Of a stretch of DNA of 64,000 nt, positions 16,330 through 25,417 are shown in pieces (position 1 is the stretch's first letter; every line of letters starts with the position of its first letter). This DNA is from Nostoc sp. FACHB-892 (GTDB lineage: Bacteria > Cyanobacteriota > Cyanobacteriia > Cyanobacteriales > Nostocaceae). The notes under the pieces are model-generated. The model saw only the letters and a list, made by a program, of their open reading frames with translations. It ran no database searches and had not been told where the DNA came from. The stretch lies in assembly GCF_014698795.1 (NCBI RefSeq), contig NZ_JACJTR010000006.1, positions 248,001-312,000 on the forward strand, in the 5' to 3' direction. The position numbers and the translations under genes were made by a program.

Positions 16330-17895
16330 TTATCTTGGAGGATAATACTGTGGATTCATAATTGGAGATTGATAACCGTTTGTGGGTACTGTACTTCCCA
16401 TACTGTTGGGTACAGGACTGACAACAGGAGGCTGATAAACGTTCATAGGTAAGATGCCTGTTGTATTATTGGGTACCGGACTCGCAACCTGGGGCTGATA
16501 ACCGTTTGCGGGTATAATGCTTGTGGTACTATTGGGTGTGACAGCATTCTGGCTAAACTCTTGGTAGGCAGCACGAGAAATTGAACTGATCAATTTTTCG
16601 GCGCGAGGGTCGTTATTGGGGCGTTGTACCATAACAGCAGCTACATAGCGCTTACCAGTTGGCAGAGCAATTAAACCTGTATCTGCCAACATTGTGCCAA
16701 TATCGCCCGTTTTGTGGTATGCTCTTGCTCCTGCTCCCAAACCGGATGGTAGCAGAGTGTCTCTCTGAGTACGACGCAATATATCGAGCATGAGATCGCG
16801 TGATGGCATACTCACTAAATTTCCCTGGCTCACAATCGCCATTAAATTCCCCAATTCTTTGGGACTAGTAGTGTTTGTGCCTTGCAAATCTGGAAGTTGA
16901 TTCCGAATTGTTGTGGTTGTCAATCCCCAGTCCCGAAAACGCTGGTTTAACACCTCCATTCCTCCCAGCCGGGCAATCAGCATATTTGTCGCCGTGTTGT
17001 CGCTGATTGTAATCATTTTAGTGACGACTTCCAGAGCAGCATACTGAGTTCCGGCGGGTTTGTATTGCAGATTTCCCGAACCGCCAGCTACCATATCTTG
17101 TTGCATGGTCAGCATTTCATCAAGGCGAATTTTCCCCGCGTCCACATCCTGGAAAAAAGCAATTAGAATCGGCACTTTAATGGTGCTAGCTGCTGGAAAA
17201 CTGGTAGAGCCATTGACATCTACATAATTACCAGTATCTAAATCTACCAAGAAAACTCCGGGTGTAAGATTTGGGTTGGTCGTCGCCAAATTTTGCACGA
17301 CATTTTTTAAAGAGGTAATTTCCTGAGATAGATATAGACTCGAACCTGCGGCTGGGGGAGTTTGGGTAGGTTGTGGCTGCGATCGCCCCATATTACTATT
17401 ATTAGATGGCGGCGCATAAGTTGTGCTGATGCGACTAGCCGGGTCTAATACTGACAATGCTGTGCCAACAATTGCACCCATGCCAACACCCACAATCAAC
17501 AACCGCACAACATACAACAAGGTTTTGGCCATTGGCTTTAACCGCGTCTTCCGCGATGAACGCCTGCCTATTTTTGGCTTTTCCATCCGTACTGTTTTCA
17601 CCATCACAGCACCTGGTCGAAAGGGAGGAATTTTTCCCTTTACACTAGGCATTGGTTTTACTGCCGTTGGCATGACTAACCCCGATTTTAACCTACGTGT
17701 AGCACCAGGGATTGGAGGAGGACTGATTTGATTTTTTGGGCGTGTTAGTGCCTCTTCTCGTCCATTGGCAGCTTGCTGCTGGCTATTAACTTTAACTTTC
17801 TTCTTTACCACTTTTTGAACTTTTTGTGGCCGTTGGCGGCGATTTAAGGGTTGTCGCCGCGAGAAAGCTGTTAGTTCGTCACTTGACTCTGACAC
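16330..17895 (-). CDS. membrane-anchored class A beta-lactamase-like serine hydrolase
   Basis: The 521-residue protein has a long basic, proline-rich cytoplasmic N-terminus (1-122), one transmembrane helix (TLLYVVRLLIVGVGMGAIVG, near 125-145) and a periplasmic domain of the penicillin-binding/beta-lactamase fold: STIK near 237 (nucleophile Ser), SDN in ISDNTATN near 297, and HKTGDIG near 395. The omega-loop segment reads LQGTNTTSPKELG and lacks the E-x-x-L-N glutamate needed for beta-lactam deacylation. It is therefore more likely a peptidoglycan-related hydrolase or penicillin-binding relative. The C-terminus has a proline-rich repeat (NGYQPQVASPVPN, NVYQPPVVSPVPN), probably disordered. Confidence 0.82.
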   Translation of the reverse strand: MSESSDELTAFSRRQPLNRRQRPQKVQKVVKKKVKVNSQQQAANGREEALTRPKNQISPPPIPGATRRLKSGLVMPTAVKPMPSVKGKIPPFRPGAVMVKTVRMEKPKIGRRSSRKTRLKPMAKTLLYVVRLLIVGVGMGAIVGTALSVLDPASRISTTYAPPSNNSNMGRSQPQPTQTPPAAGSSLYLSQEITSLKNVVQNLATTNPNLTPGVFLVDLDTGNYVDVNGSTSFPAASTIKVPILIAFFQDVDAGKIRLDEMLTMQQDMVAGGSGNLQYKPAGTQYAALEVVTKMITISDNTATNMLIARLGGMEVLNQRFRDWGLTTTTIRNQLPDLQGTNTTSPKELGNLMAIVSQGNLVSMPSRDLMLDILRRTQRDTLLPSGLGAGARAYHKTGDIGTMLADTGLIALPTGKRYVAAVMVQRPNNDPRAEKLISSISRAAYQEFSQNAVTPNSTTSIIPANGYQPQVASPVPNNTTGILPMNVYQPPVVSPVPNSMGSTVPTNGYQSPIMNPQYYPPR

Positions 17896-18068
17896 AATTA
17901 CTCCTTGTGACCCACTTGACTGTTTTCTTGCAGACTCCTAACCCAAAACTTAATCTTTAAGCAATATTAATACTCAAATTCCACTTTGCCACTAAGTAGC
18001 ATTTTTGTGTTTAGTTTAAGCCATATTAAATATTTTGGGGGATGCTTGCGTATATACTAAACAAATAA

Positions 18069-18806
18069 TTACAAGTTTTCACCATCTCTTTGGTTTTTAA
18101 GGGCCCATTCTACCTGCTGCAAAATTCCTCTAAGCATGGCTACTTCCCCAGATTTCAGGTGAGCGCGATTATATAGTTGGCGAAATTTTCCCATGCGACT
18201 AGCTGCCGTATGGGGATATATATAACCAATTTTCAGTAATAGTGATTCTAGTTGCTGGTAGTATCCTTCCACAACATCTAAGGGTGCGAGTTCAGTTTGG
18301 GTTATATTCTGAGTGTCAGGCTGGGCACATTGTGATAATTCATAACAGCAGATTGCTACGGCGGTAGCTAGATTCAGGGCTACATAATCTGGACTTGTGG
18401 GAATGCCAACAAACCTCTGGGCATAATTTAATTCTTCATTGCTTAATCCCCGGTCTTCTCTGCCAAAAATAAGTGCTGCGGGTTTTTCTGGTTCCTCCAG
18501 TAACCAGGGTAATGCAGTGCGGGGATTTTCTAAAGGTGTTTCTAAACTGCGAACGCGACCAGTAGTAGCGATCGCTCGTACACATCCATGCAATGCTTCT
18601 GGTAAGGTCGGCACTAATACCGCAGATTCTATAATTTCCTGACCATGAACAGCCATCATCAAAGCTTCCGTCGATAGCGGATCGCATTGAGGGTTCACTA
18701 ATACTAAATTATATAGCCCGAAATTTTTCATTACCCTGGCGATCGCTCCGATATTTATCGGCCCAGCTGGTTCTACCAACACAATTCTTAATCCAGCCAA
18801 GCTCAT
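18069..18806 (-). CDS. trmJ: TrmJ-type SPOUT RNA methyltransferase
   Basis: A 245-residue cytoplasmic SPOUT-fold methyltransferase of the TrmH/SpoU group, related to TrmJ, which 2'-O-methylates position 32 of tRNAs. Motif 1 is GPINIGAIARVMKNFG (residues 15-30), motif 2 is LIFGREDRGLSNEEL near 112, and motif 3 is IPTSPDYVALNLATAVAICCYEL near 135. These shape the trefoil knot that binds S-adenosylmethionine. The C-terminal helical extension (RAHLKSGEVAMLRGILQQVEW) is also typical of TrmJ. The assignment to tRNA position 32 comes from the family and is not certain. Confidence 0.88.
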   Translation of the reverse strand: MSLAGLRIVLVEPAGPINIGAIARVMKNFGLYNLVLVNPQCDPLSTEALMMAVHGQEIIESAVLVPTLPEALHGCVRAIATTGRVRSLETPLENPRTALPWLLEEPEKPAALIFGREDRGLSNEELNYAQRFVGIPTSPDYVALNLATAVAICCYELSQCAQPDTQNITQTELAPLDVVEGYYQQLESLLLKIGYIYPHTAASRMGKFRQLYNRAHLKSGEVAMLRGILQQVEWALKNQRDGENL

Positions 18807-19293
18807 TTTTTGCCTCCTGCGATCGCACCATAAGATACTTTTAGGCTAATTCTCAGCGTTGTGGTTATGCTAAAAATTTTCCTTGAAATCATTGTAGCTG
18901 TGCAAGTGAATGCCTGCGTCAACGAAGAGGAAAGGGAGCAGGGAGTAGCAACCGTTCTTGCATTTCGGGAGTAGGTTTAGACTCAGCAATTTGTTCAGGA
19001 GTGGGGTTGCTGGCCAAAAAATCTAGGATATATCGGTAAATTTCTGCTGGTACAGCAGGTTGTTGGAGGCTTAAAGCAAGCGATTCAGGTAAGCGTAGAC
19101 ACAAAGCGGCTTGCCACATATAGAATTTAAAATTCTGCTATTTACGTGTAATTACATACGCATCATATAGAAAAGCAAGTATAAAGTAACAGGACAGCAT
19201 AAATCAAGATTCCTTTGAGAAAAAAGTATTTTCGCTGAAAATTCGTTTATGCTGGCTAACTTTTCCGAAACATAGCTAGAGATAAGAGAATTT
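18807..19293. other. spacer holding a truncated small ORF
   Basis: Apart from the truncated frame at 18919-19119 there is a purine-rich repeat piece (GGAAAGGGAGCAGGGAG, near 18929) and AT-rich sequence upstream of the lipoprotein gene. No other gene is supported. Confidence 0.45.
18919..19119 (-). pseudogene. truncated small cyanobacterial protein of the PTPEQI/MQERL type
   Basis: The 66-codon frame contains YILDFLASNPTPEQIAESKPTPEMQERL, a pattern I associate with a widespread family of short cyanobacterial proteins that continue for another 30-40 residues. Here the frame runs straight from MQERL into LLPAPFPLR, which is the translation of an intergenic GGGAGCAGGGAG-type repeat. The C-terminal part is therefore missing and replaced by repeat sequence. 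It could still be expressed, but the natural reading is a repeat-truncated gene. Confidence 0.45.
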
Positions 19294-19797
19294 ATGCAAC
19301 GGGTATTTAAGCAAAGTTTTATAGTTTCAGTAGCTACTGCGATCGCATTATTATTTGTAGGTTGTGAAGAAAGTAAAGTTGCCCAATGTAGCAAAGTCAT
19401 AAAGCTTGCTAATCAGGCATCAACTCTAGGTCAGGAATTCGGTAAAAATCCTAATTCGGCAAATTCTAAAGCTTTAACTGAACTTGCTAGTAAGATAAAT
19501 CCACTTGCCAAGGAGATGAAAGCGCTAGAAATTAAAGATGGAAATTTGCAAGGTTTCCAAATGCGCTTTCTTACATTTTATCAAAACATCAGCAACGAGT
19601 TGAATAATGCAGCAATAGCTATAGAAAAAAATAATCTGCCAGCAACACAGAGATTTTTGGTATCTCTGACAAGGAGTAGTACCGAAGAAAATTCGATAGT
19701 CAACGAGATTAATAGCTACTGCTCAGACAAAGAATTAACTATGCAGCAAAACTTTTTAATCCAAAAATTTTCTAAACTTGCACCAAATAATTCTTAA
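19294..19797 (+). CDS. putative lipoprotein, helical, unknown function
   Basis: A 167-residue protein with a lipoprotein signal peptide: basic start MQRVFKQ, hydrophobic stretch, and lipobox FVGC with the acylated Cys at residue 24. The mature part is helical and polar (KVIKLANQASTLGQEFGKN, LTELASKINPLAKEMKALEI), with two further cysteines (C33 and one in SYCSDKEL) that could form a disulfide. It is probably anchored to a membrane facing the periplasm. I do not recognise the family. It lies 84 bp upstream of recQ on the same strand. Confidence 0.65.
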   Translation: MQRVFKQSFIVSVATAIALLFVGCEESKVAQCSKVIKLANQASTLGQEFGKNPNSANSKALTELASKINPLAKEMKALEIKDGNLQGFQMRFLTFYQNISNELNNAAIAIEKNNLPATQRFLVSLTRSSTEENSIVNEINSYCSDKELTMQQNFLIQKFSKLAPNNS

Positions 19798-19880
19798 TTT
19801 ATCTCTTACTTTGCGGTTCTTTTAGTAAACATTATGTTCATATTCATTTTTCAAGAATATAGGTGTATTTACTATAGATT

Positions 19881-21326
19881 ATGAATCAGCCTACAACAAA
19901 ATCTTGGCAAGAAGTTCGTGCAGCTTTTCAAAAAATCTGGGGTTATGAAGATTTCCGCCCACCACAAGGAGAAATTGTTAGTAGTTTATTGGCAGAAAAA
20001 GATGCGTTAATTATTATGCCCACAGGTGGCGGAAAGTCTATTTGTTTTCAACTTCCTGCACTCCTACAAACAGGGTTAACATTGGTAGTTTCGCCCTTAG
20101 TGGCGTTGATGGAAAATCAAGTACAGGAACTACGAGAAAGTAATCAAAAAGCTGCGCTTTTGCATAGTGAATTACCTTCATCTCAACGCCGTGCAACTCT
20201 GCAAGCTTTAGAACGTCAACAGCTACGATTACTTTATTTATCACCAGAAACTTTGCTAAGTACGCCAGTGTGGGAAAGATTATGTCACCCGCAATTGCAA
20301 ATCAATGGCTTAATTTTGGATGAAGCCCATTGTCTAGTGCAGTGGGGAGACACGTTTCGCCCAGCTTATCGCAGATTAGGGGCTGTGCGTCCTGCATTGC
20401 TAAAATCAAAACCACTGGGAACAAAAATCAGCATCGCCGCTTTTACCGCGACTGCTGACCCTTCAGCTCAAAAAACTATTCAAACAGTTTTACAATTACA
20501 GCAACCAGAAATTTTCCGCTTGAATCCCTACCGTCCTAATTTGCATCCCAGCGTTCGCATTGCTTGGACACCACGAGGTAGAAAACAACAATTATTAAAG
20601 TTTATTCAAAATAGACCGCAACAATCTGGATTAATTTATGTTCGCACGAGGCGAGATAGCGAGGATTTAGCCCAATGGTTAGCAGAGATGGGTTATGCAA
20701 CAGCTAGTTATCATGCGGGACTGGGTGCAACAGAACGCCGTGCAGTTGAAGCAAGCTGGTTAAGTAGTAAAATACCCTTTGTTGTATGTACCTGTGCGTT
20801 TGGCATGGGGATTAATAAATCAGATGTTCGTTGGGTTGCCCATTTTCACGCACCACATCTGCTATCTGAATATGTGCAAGAAATTGGCCGCGCTGGAAGG
20901 GATGGGAAACCGGCCGAAGCACTGACATTGGTAAGTGAACCTACGGGATGGTTAGATCCACAGGATAAGCAAAGACAGCAATTTTTTCAAGAACAAATGC
21001 GATCGCAACAGCAAATAGCGCAGCAACTTGTGAAAAAATTACCTAAACAGGGAGAAGTGAATGCAGTAACCCGACAATTTCCTGAAGGTGCTACGGCGCT
21101 GGCTTTACTCCACAGCAATGGTCAGTTAAACTGGCTTGACCCTTTTCATTACACTATTGGCCAAAAAGCTGGAAATCAGCCACCGACGCAATTACACGCT
21201 GCTAAACAGATGAATCAATATCTGACAACCAAGCAATGTCGTTGGCAATTTTTGTTAAACGCCTTTGGTTTTGATAAAGAAGCTGCTAACTGGCGTTGCG
21301 GACATTGTGATAATTGTCGTCAATGA
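19881..21326 (+). CDS. recQ: RecQ family ATP-dependent DNA helicase
   Basis: A 481-residue superfamily 2 3'-5' helicase. Motif I is MPTGGGKSICFQLPA near residue 48, motif II DEAHCLVQWG near 150, the RecQ aromatic-rich loop follows, motif III is AAFTATADPS near 190, and motifs V-VI are TCAFGMGINKSDVRWV and YVQEIGRAGRDGK near 310-345. A C-terminal zinc-like segment (CRWQFLLNAFGF, CGHCDNCRQ) closes the protein. There is no HRDC domain, so this is the short RecQ form. The stop codon is immediately followed by a 21-bp tandem repeat array, and the TGA's last base is the first base of the array. Confidence 0.92.
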   Translation: MNQPTTKSWQEVRAAFQKIWGYEDFRPPQGEIVSSLLAEKDALIIMPTGGGKSICFQLPALLQTGLTLVVSPLVALMENQVQELRESNQKAALLHSELPSSQRRATLQALERQQLRLLYLSPETLLSTPVWERLCHPQLQINGLILDEAHCLVQWGDTFRPAYRRLGAVRPALLKSKPLGTKISIAAFTATADPSAQKTIQTVLQLQQPEIFRLNPYRPNLHPSVRIAWTPRGRKQQLLKFIQNRPQQSGLIYVRTRRDSEDLAQWLAEMGYATASYHAGLGATERRAVEASWLSSKIPFVVCTCAFGMGINKSDVRWVAHFHAPHLLSEYVQEIGRAGRDGKPAEALTLVSEPTGWLDPQDKQRQQFFQEQMRSQQQIAQQLVKKLPKQGEVNAVTRQFPEGATALALLHSNGQLNWLDPFHYTIGQKAGNQPPTQLHAAKQMNQYLTTKQCRWQFLLNAFGFDKEAANWRCGHCDNCRQ

Positions 21327-21556
21327 ATATCAAAGATTCATCGCTGAGTATCAAAGACTCGTCGTCGAATATCAAAGACTCATTCACGAGTATTAAAGGC
21401 TCGTCGCCGAGTATAAAAGACTCATTCACGAGTATCAAAGACTCGTCGTCGAATATCAAAGACTCATTCACGAGTATTAAAGACTCGTCGTCGAGTATCA
21501 AAGACTCATTCACGAGTATTAAAGGCTCGTCGCCGAGTATAAAAGACTCATTTACG
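21326..21556. repeat. 21-bp tandem repeat array, 11 units
   Basis: Eleven contiguous 21-bp units start at the last base of the recQ stop codon. Two unit types mostly alternate (AGTATCAAAGACTCGTCGTC-G and AATATCAAAGACTCATTCAC-G), giving a partial 42-bp higher-order period. Because 21 is a multiple of three, several frames stay open on both strands and encode heptapeptide repeats such as SIKDSFT on the plus strand and ESLILVN on the minus strand. A related array is present at 39073-39261. Confidence 0.92.
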
Positions 21557-21819
21557 AGTATTACTCCCTTGCTGCTTGTTCACCGTCAGATGTTCCCGCT
21601 AGAATACCTAGATTTTTTTAGTAACTGCGATCGCGCAGCGTCCCGTTAAAGAAGAACACAAAGGAAAAGATAAATAATTTTCTAGCGGGACAGGAGTAAG
21701 TTAAAACTTTTTTCTTTCCCCTGTTCCCCTAAATATTCTCTAATTAGGTTCACCCAATAGGATGAATTGTCATTTTGATAACCAAGTGACAATAGGGTAG
21801 TCAAGTAGAGGATGAAAAT

Positions 21820-23706
21820 ATGTCATCTGCTCAAGCGACCTCCCTACCACCGTTGATTCCGCGCGAAATTCTCTTTGGGAATCCCGAAAAAACCAGCCCA
21901 CAACTCTCGCCTGATGGCAAGTACATAGCATATATCGCCCCCGATGAGAAAAATGTCTTGCAGGTATGGTTGCGAACTGTAGGACAAGAAGACGACCAGA
22001 TACTAACTGCCGATAAAAAACGCGGTATCCGCATTTTCTTCTGGACTTATAACGCCGACCAGTTGATTTATATGCAAGACTCGGATGGCGACGAGAACTT
22101 TCACCTCCACTTGGTTAATATTCACTCTAAGATTGTGCGTGACTTAACGCCATTCCAGGGTGTAAAAGCTGAACTCGTGGAACTGGAACCCAAATTTCCA
22201 GATGAAGTGCTGGTAGCGTTGAACTTGAACAATCCCCAGAAGTTTGACGTTTACCGCATCAACCTTAAAAATGGTGCAGTTGAGTTCGACACTGATAACC
22301 CCGGTAATATTATCAGTTGGACATCTGACGCTGATTTCCAAATACGTGCAGCAACAGCTAGCACAGCCGATGGTGGTTACGACCTCTTATTACAGAAACC
22401 AGATAAACAGTGGGAAACTCTCCGCCACTGGGGGTCAGAAGAAGAAGGGAATTCTGTAAGTTTCTCAGATGATGGTAAAACCCTTTATATTCAAGGGAAT
22501 CACGATGCTAACGCCAAACGTCTGTTAGCTGTTGACCTAGACACCCGTCAAGAAACTGTCATTGCTGAAGACCAGCAGTATGATGTCGTAGGGATAATTA
22601 TTCACCCACTGACGCGAGTTATCCAAGCAGTTTCTTTCTACAAAGATAAGCAGGAATGGCAGGTAATTGACCAGAGTATTGCCGCAGATTTTGAGAAAAT
22701 CGCCAAGGTGCGTCCTGGAGAATTCTCTGTAATTAGCCGCGACTTGGAAGATAAAACCTGGCTAGTAGCTTATAGAACTGACAATGGCCCAGTTTATTAC
22801 TATGCCTACAACCGAGCGTCAAAAACTAGTACCTTCCTCTTTAGCAACCAACCCAAACTCGAAACGTTGCAGTTAGCTTCAATGCAACCGATTTCCTACG
22901 AAGCGCGGGATGGCTTAACTATTCACAGTTACCTGACAACCCCTGTAGGAATACCTACGCAGAATCTCCCAACAGTACTGCTGGTTCACGGCGGCCCTTG
23001 GGCGCGGGATACTTGGGGTTTCTCTCCCTTAGTGCAATGGCTAGCTAATCGGGGTTATGCTGTTCTGCAAGTGAATTTTCGCGGTTCCACTGGCTACGGT
23101 AAAGCATTTTTGAATGCTGGAAATCGGGAATGGGCTGGCAAAATGCACGATGATTTGATTGACAGTGTTAACTGGCTAGTAGAAAAAGGTATTTCCGACC
23201 CTCAAAAGATTGCAATTATGGGCGGTTCTTATGGAGGTTACGCCACTCTAGTAGGATTGACTTTTACACCAGAAATCTTTGCTGCTGGTGTGGATATTGT
23301 CGGGCCGAGTAACCTAATTACCCTGATAGAAACTATACCGCCCTATTGGGAACCATTGAAGGCAATGCTTTATCATCGCGTTGGTAATTTAGAGACAGAA
23401 GAGGAGTTTCTGAAATCGCGATCGCCTTTATTCTTTGCTGACCGAATTCAAAAACCTTTACTTATTGGTCAAGGTGCAAATGATCCGCGAGTGAAACAAT
23501 CAGAAAGCGATCAAATTGTCAATGCAATGCAACAGGCTGGTTTACCAGTGCAATATGCACTTTACACAGATGAAGGACATGGTTTTGCCAGACCAGAAAA
23601 TAGGTTGCACTTTTTTGCGATCGCAGAAGAGTTTCTCGCCAAATACTTAGGCGGTAGATTTGAACCTTTGGCAGATATCCCCGGTCATTCAGGAATTGTT
23701 AGATAA
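21820..23706 (+). CDS. S9 family prolyl-oligopeptidase-like peptidase
   Basis: A 628-residue serine peptidase of the acylaminoacyl-peptidase/DPP-like S9C type. Residues 30-340 form a beta-propeller of TolB/WD-like blades (SPDGKYIAYIAP, FSDDGKTLYIQG) that gates the active site. Residues 370-628 are the alpha/beta-hydrolase domain with LLVHGGPWARD (oxyanion side), nucleophile Ser in GGSYGGYAT near 470, Asp in GANDPRV near 555 and His in DEGHGFARPEN near 588. No signal peptide is visible, so it acts in the cytoplasm on short or N-blocked peptides. It is monocistronic and followed by a terminator hairpin. Confidence 0.9.
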   Translation: MSSAQATSLPPLIPREILFGNPEKTSPQLSPDGKYIAYIAPDEKNVLQVWLRTVGQEDDQILTADKKRGIRIFFWTYNADQLIYMQDSDGDENFHLHLVNIHSKIVRDLTPFQGVKAELVELEPKFPDEVLVALNLNNPQKFDVYRINLKNGAVEFDTDNPGNIISWTSDADFQIRAATASTADGGYDLLLQKPDKQWETLRHWGSEEEGNSVSFSDDGKTLYIQGNHDANAKRLLAVDLDTRQETVIAEDQQYDVVGIIIHPLTRVIQAVSFYKDKQEWQVIDQSIAADFEKIAKVRPGEFSVISRDLEDKTWLVAYRTDNGPVYYYAYNRASKTSTFLFSNQPKLETLQLASMQPISYEARDGLTIHSYLTTPVGIPTQNLPTVLLVHGGPWARDTWGFSPLVQWLANRGYAVLQVNFRGSTGYGKAFLNAGNREWAGKMHDDLIDSVNWLVEKGISDPQKIAIMGGSYGGYATLVGLTFTPEIFAAGVDIVGPSNLITLIETIPPYWEPLKAMLYHRVGNLETEEEFLKSRSPLFFADRIQKPLLIGQGANDPRVKQSESDQIVNAMQQAGLPVQYALYTDEGHGFARPENRLHFFAIAEEFLAKYLGGRFEPLADIPGHSGIVR

Positions 23707-23718
23707 AGTTTAAAAAGG

Positions 23719-23743
23719 GTGGTTAGTGTCATTCACTAACCAC
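23719..23743 (+). terminator. hairpin after the S9 peptidase gene
   Basis: GTGGTTAGTG and CACTAACCAC form a perfect 10-bp stem with a TCATT loop, 13 nt after the stop and followed by TTGATATTTTC. This is consistent with an intrinsic terminator. Confidence 0.65.
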
Positions 23744-24037
23744 TTGATATTTTCAATTCAGTAAACGTAGACGCAAATGGTATTACTATTCCAAAACGGG
23801 AAAATTTTATACTGACCTAAGTTAAAAGCTTTTATTAGCAATATTTTTGGAAGGGTATTATTTTTAGTTTAATTTCGATGAAAAAGATATTGATTTTCGA
23901 TTTAGTTTAAGCAATACGGATTACGCTTACAGAGTTCAATCATGGCTTTGTTAAAACTGTATTAAAGAAAATAGATTAAAATCTTAGCTAAAATGGGTAA
24001 AATAAATTAGAATAGTCCGCAAGTAGTGGGGCAAATA

Positions 24038-24274
24038 ATGATGTCCTCCGAACCCAGTGAATTAGATAAGAAGATTCAGTCTGCGGCAGAACTGAGTCAA
24101 AAAATTACTAACGCATTAAAAGAAACATCAAAAAAGAAATTAGCGCAAGCCTCAGAAGAATTTAATTCAAATATTAAGAATAATGAGAATGAAGAAGAAG
24201 AGCGAACCTCACAAGCAGAGATTAAACGTGAAGCAAGAAGAAATGAAATCAGAAAACAATGGAAGCGCTATTAG
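24038..24274 (+). CDS. small charged coiled-coil protein upstream of the DUF6414 gene
   Basis: The product from ATG 24038 is 78 residues, almost all charged or polar (SELDKKIQSAAELSQKI, ENEEEERTSQAEIKREARR), and predicted to be one or two long helices. A GTG at 24026 would add four residues. Its 3' end overlaps the start of the DUF6414 reading frame by 32 bp in another frame, so the two form a coupled pair. I do not recognise the family. A role as partner of the DUF6414 protein is inferred only from the overlap. Confidence 0.5.
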   Translation: MMSSEPSELDKKIQSAAELSQKITNALKETSKKKLAQASEEFNSNIKNNENEEEERTSQAEIKREARRNEIRKQWKRY

Positions 24275-25127
24275 TCTAAAACACTTTATTTACTTAGATA
24301 GAAACCGTCTAAATTCATATTCTTCTCAATTAGAAGACGGGATAATTCAAATAAGAAGATTAACAGAAAATTTAGGTAATAAAACTGCTGATGTACACGG
24401 AGAGAGATATACATAAAAAACAGAAGAATAAGCAAGAGACATAGAGTTTAGTCTAGGTCCAAAGAACCTTATAGGCGGGGTGTCAGGGAAAGGAAATGAT
24501 AAGATAACTAAGAAAGAAGGATATAAAGAAGGCGCAAAAACAATATTTGACGAATCATCGGAAAGCTTTTCACAAGATAAAATTGATTATCATAATACTT
24601 ATCTAATATTTGAAAAGCAACTAATTACAAAAGGTATTTTAAAAGAAATTCGCCATGAAAATCAATTAAAGCAGTACGCATCTTTAATCAAAATTACAGG
24701 AACATCAAAGCTTTTTGATTGGAATTCGTTATTAAAATTTTTTGACGAATTTGGAAATATTATAGTTAATAATTCTCCTCCAGAAGAAGCATTACAAGCA
24801 GATGCAACTAAACTAATATTACAAGCAGTAAAATTATTTTCTCTTGAAGAAATTACTTTACACACGAAAATAGGAAATTCAATTTTAATTAGCTCTCTTA
24901 ATGTTGAAAATTTATGTATGACAAAGGATCAACTACGTTCAACATACGTAATGCCGGGAGATGTAGAAACAACTATTGTTGCATTTGTACCAAAACGAAG
25001 AATAGAACAAACTACATTCCCTGGATTGGCAGGAACTCTAAACATGGCTGAGTTATGGACTCAAATGGCAGGAGAAGTTCAAACAGTCATTGACCCATTA
25101 GCAATCTATACAGAAATACATATCTAA
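24243..25127 (+). pseudogene. DUF6414 family gene interrupted by two in-frame TAA codons
   Basis: From ATG 24243 the frame encodes SLKHFIYLDRNRLNSYSSQL, the start of DUF6414-type proteins, up to a TAA at 24414-24416. A second TAA follows at 24429-24431, and then the same frame stays open to 25127 (NTYLIFEKQLITKGIL, LQADATKLILQAVKLF). The whole reading would be 294 codons. Both stops sit where one base change (CAA to TAA) would restore Gln. The second part could only be made from a later start such as GTG 24480. DUF6414 has no established function. Confidence 0.65.
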
Positions 25128-25282
25128 TAAAAAATAATTAATTTAAAATCTGCAAAATTTCCTTAATTGTCTCGTTATTCTAACTCGTGTACGTTCAGAA
25201 ATCTGTTTGGCCATTCTCGCGCAAAAAAACTGCGTGATCGCACTTCTCAAACCCCTTCGTCAGTCTTCCTTTTAAATTTAAA

Positions 25283-25417
25283 CTAAGAGATGGCATTACC
25301 TGCATTGCTTTCTCCAGCGTTGAGTACTTGCTTTGCGGTTAGCTGTAACTCTGGGAAAATAGTAGAAGCGATCGCACTATTGACTGCAAATCTGGTTTCT
25401 TGAACAGCACCTACAAC
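25283..25417 (-). pseudogene. C-terminal relic of a Uma2 gene
   Basis: Directly after the toxin stop, and in the same frame, the minus strand reads VQETRFAVNSAIAS-TIFPELQLTAKQVLNAG and then ends. The FPELQLTAxQVL ending is the standard tail of Uma2 proteins; compare FPELNLTAEQIFRAG in the intact gene at 54728. Nothing of the nuclease core remains. Confidence 0.55.

Noticed and set aside
21286..21649. Heptapeptide-repeat frames on both strands as real proteins
   Set aside because: All follow from the 21-bp tandem repeat. No ribosome binding site or conserved start is visible, and coding potential is equal on both strands.
24414..24431. Programmed readthrough or codon reassignment in the DUF6414 frame
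   Set aside because: Two ordinary TAA codons with no special context, in a cyanobacterium using the standard code; decay or sequencing error is simpler.
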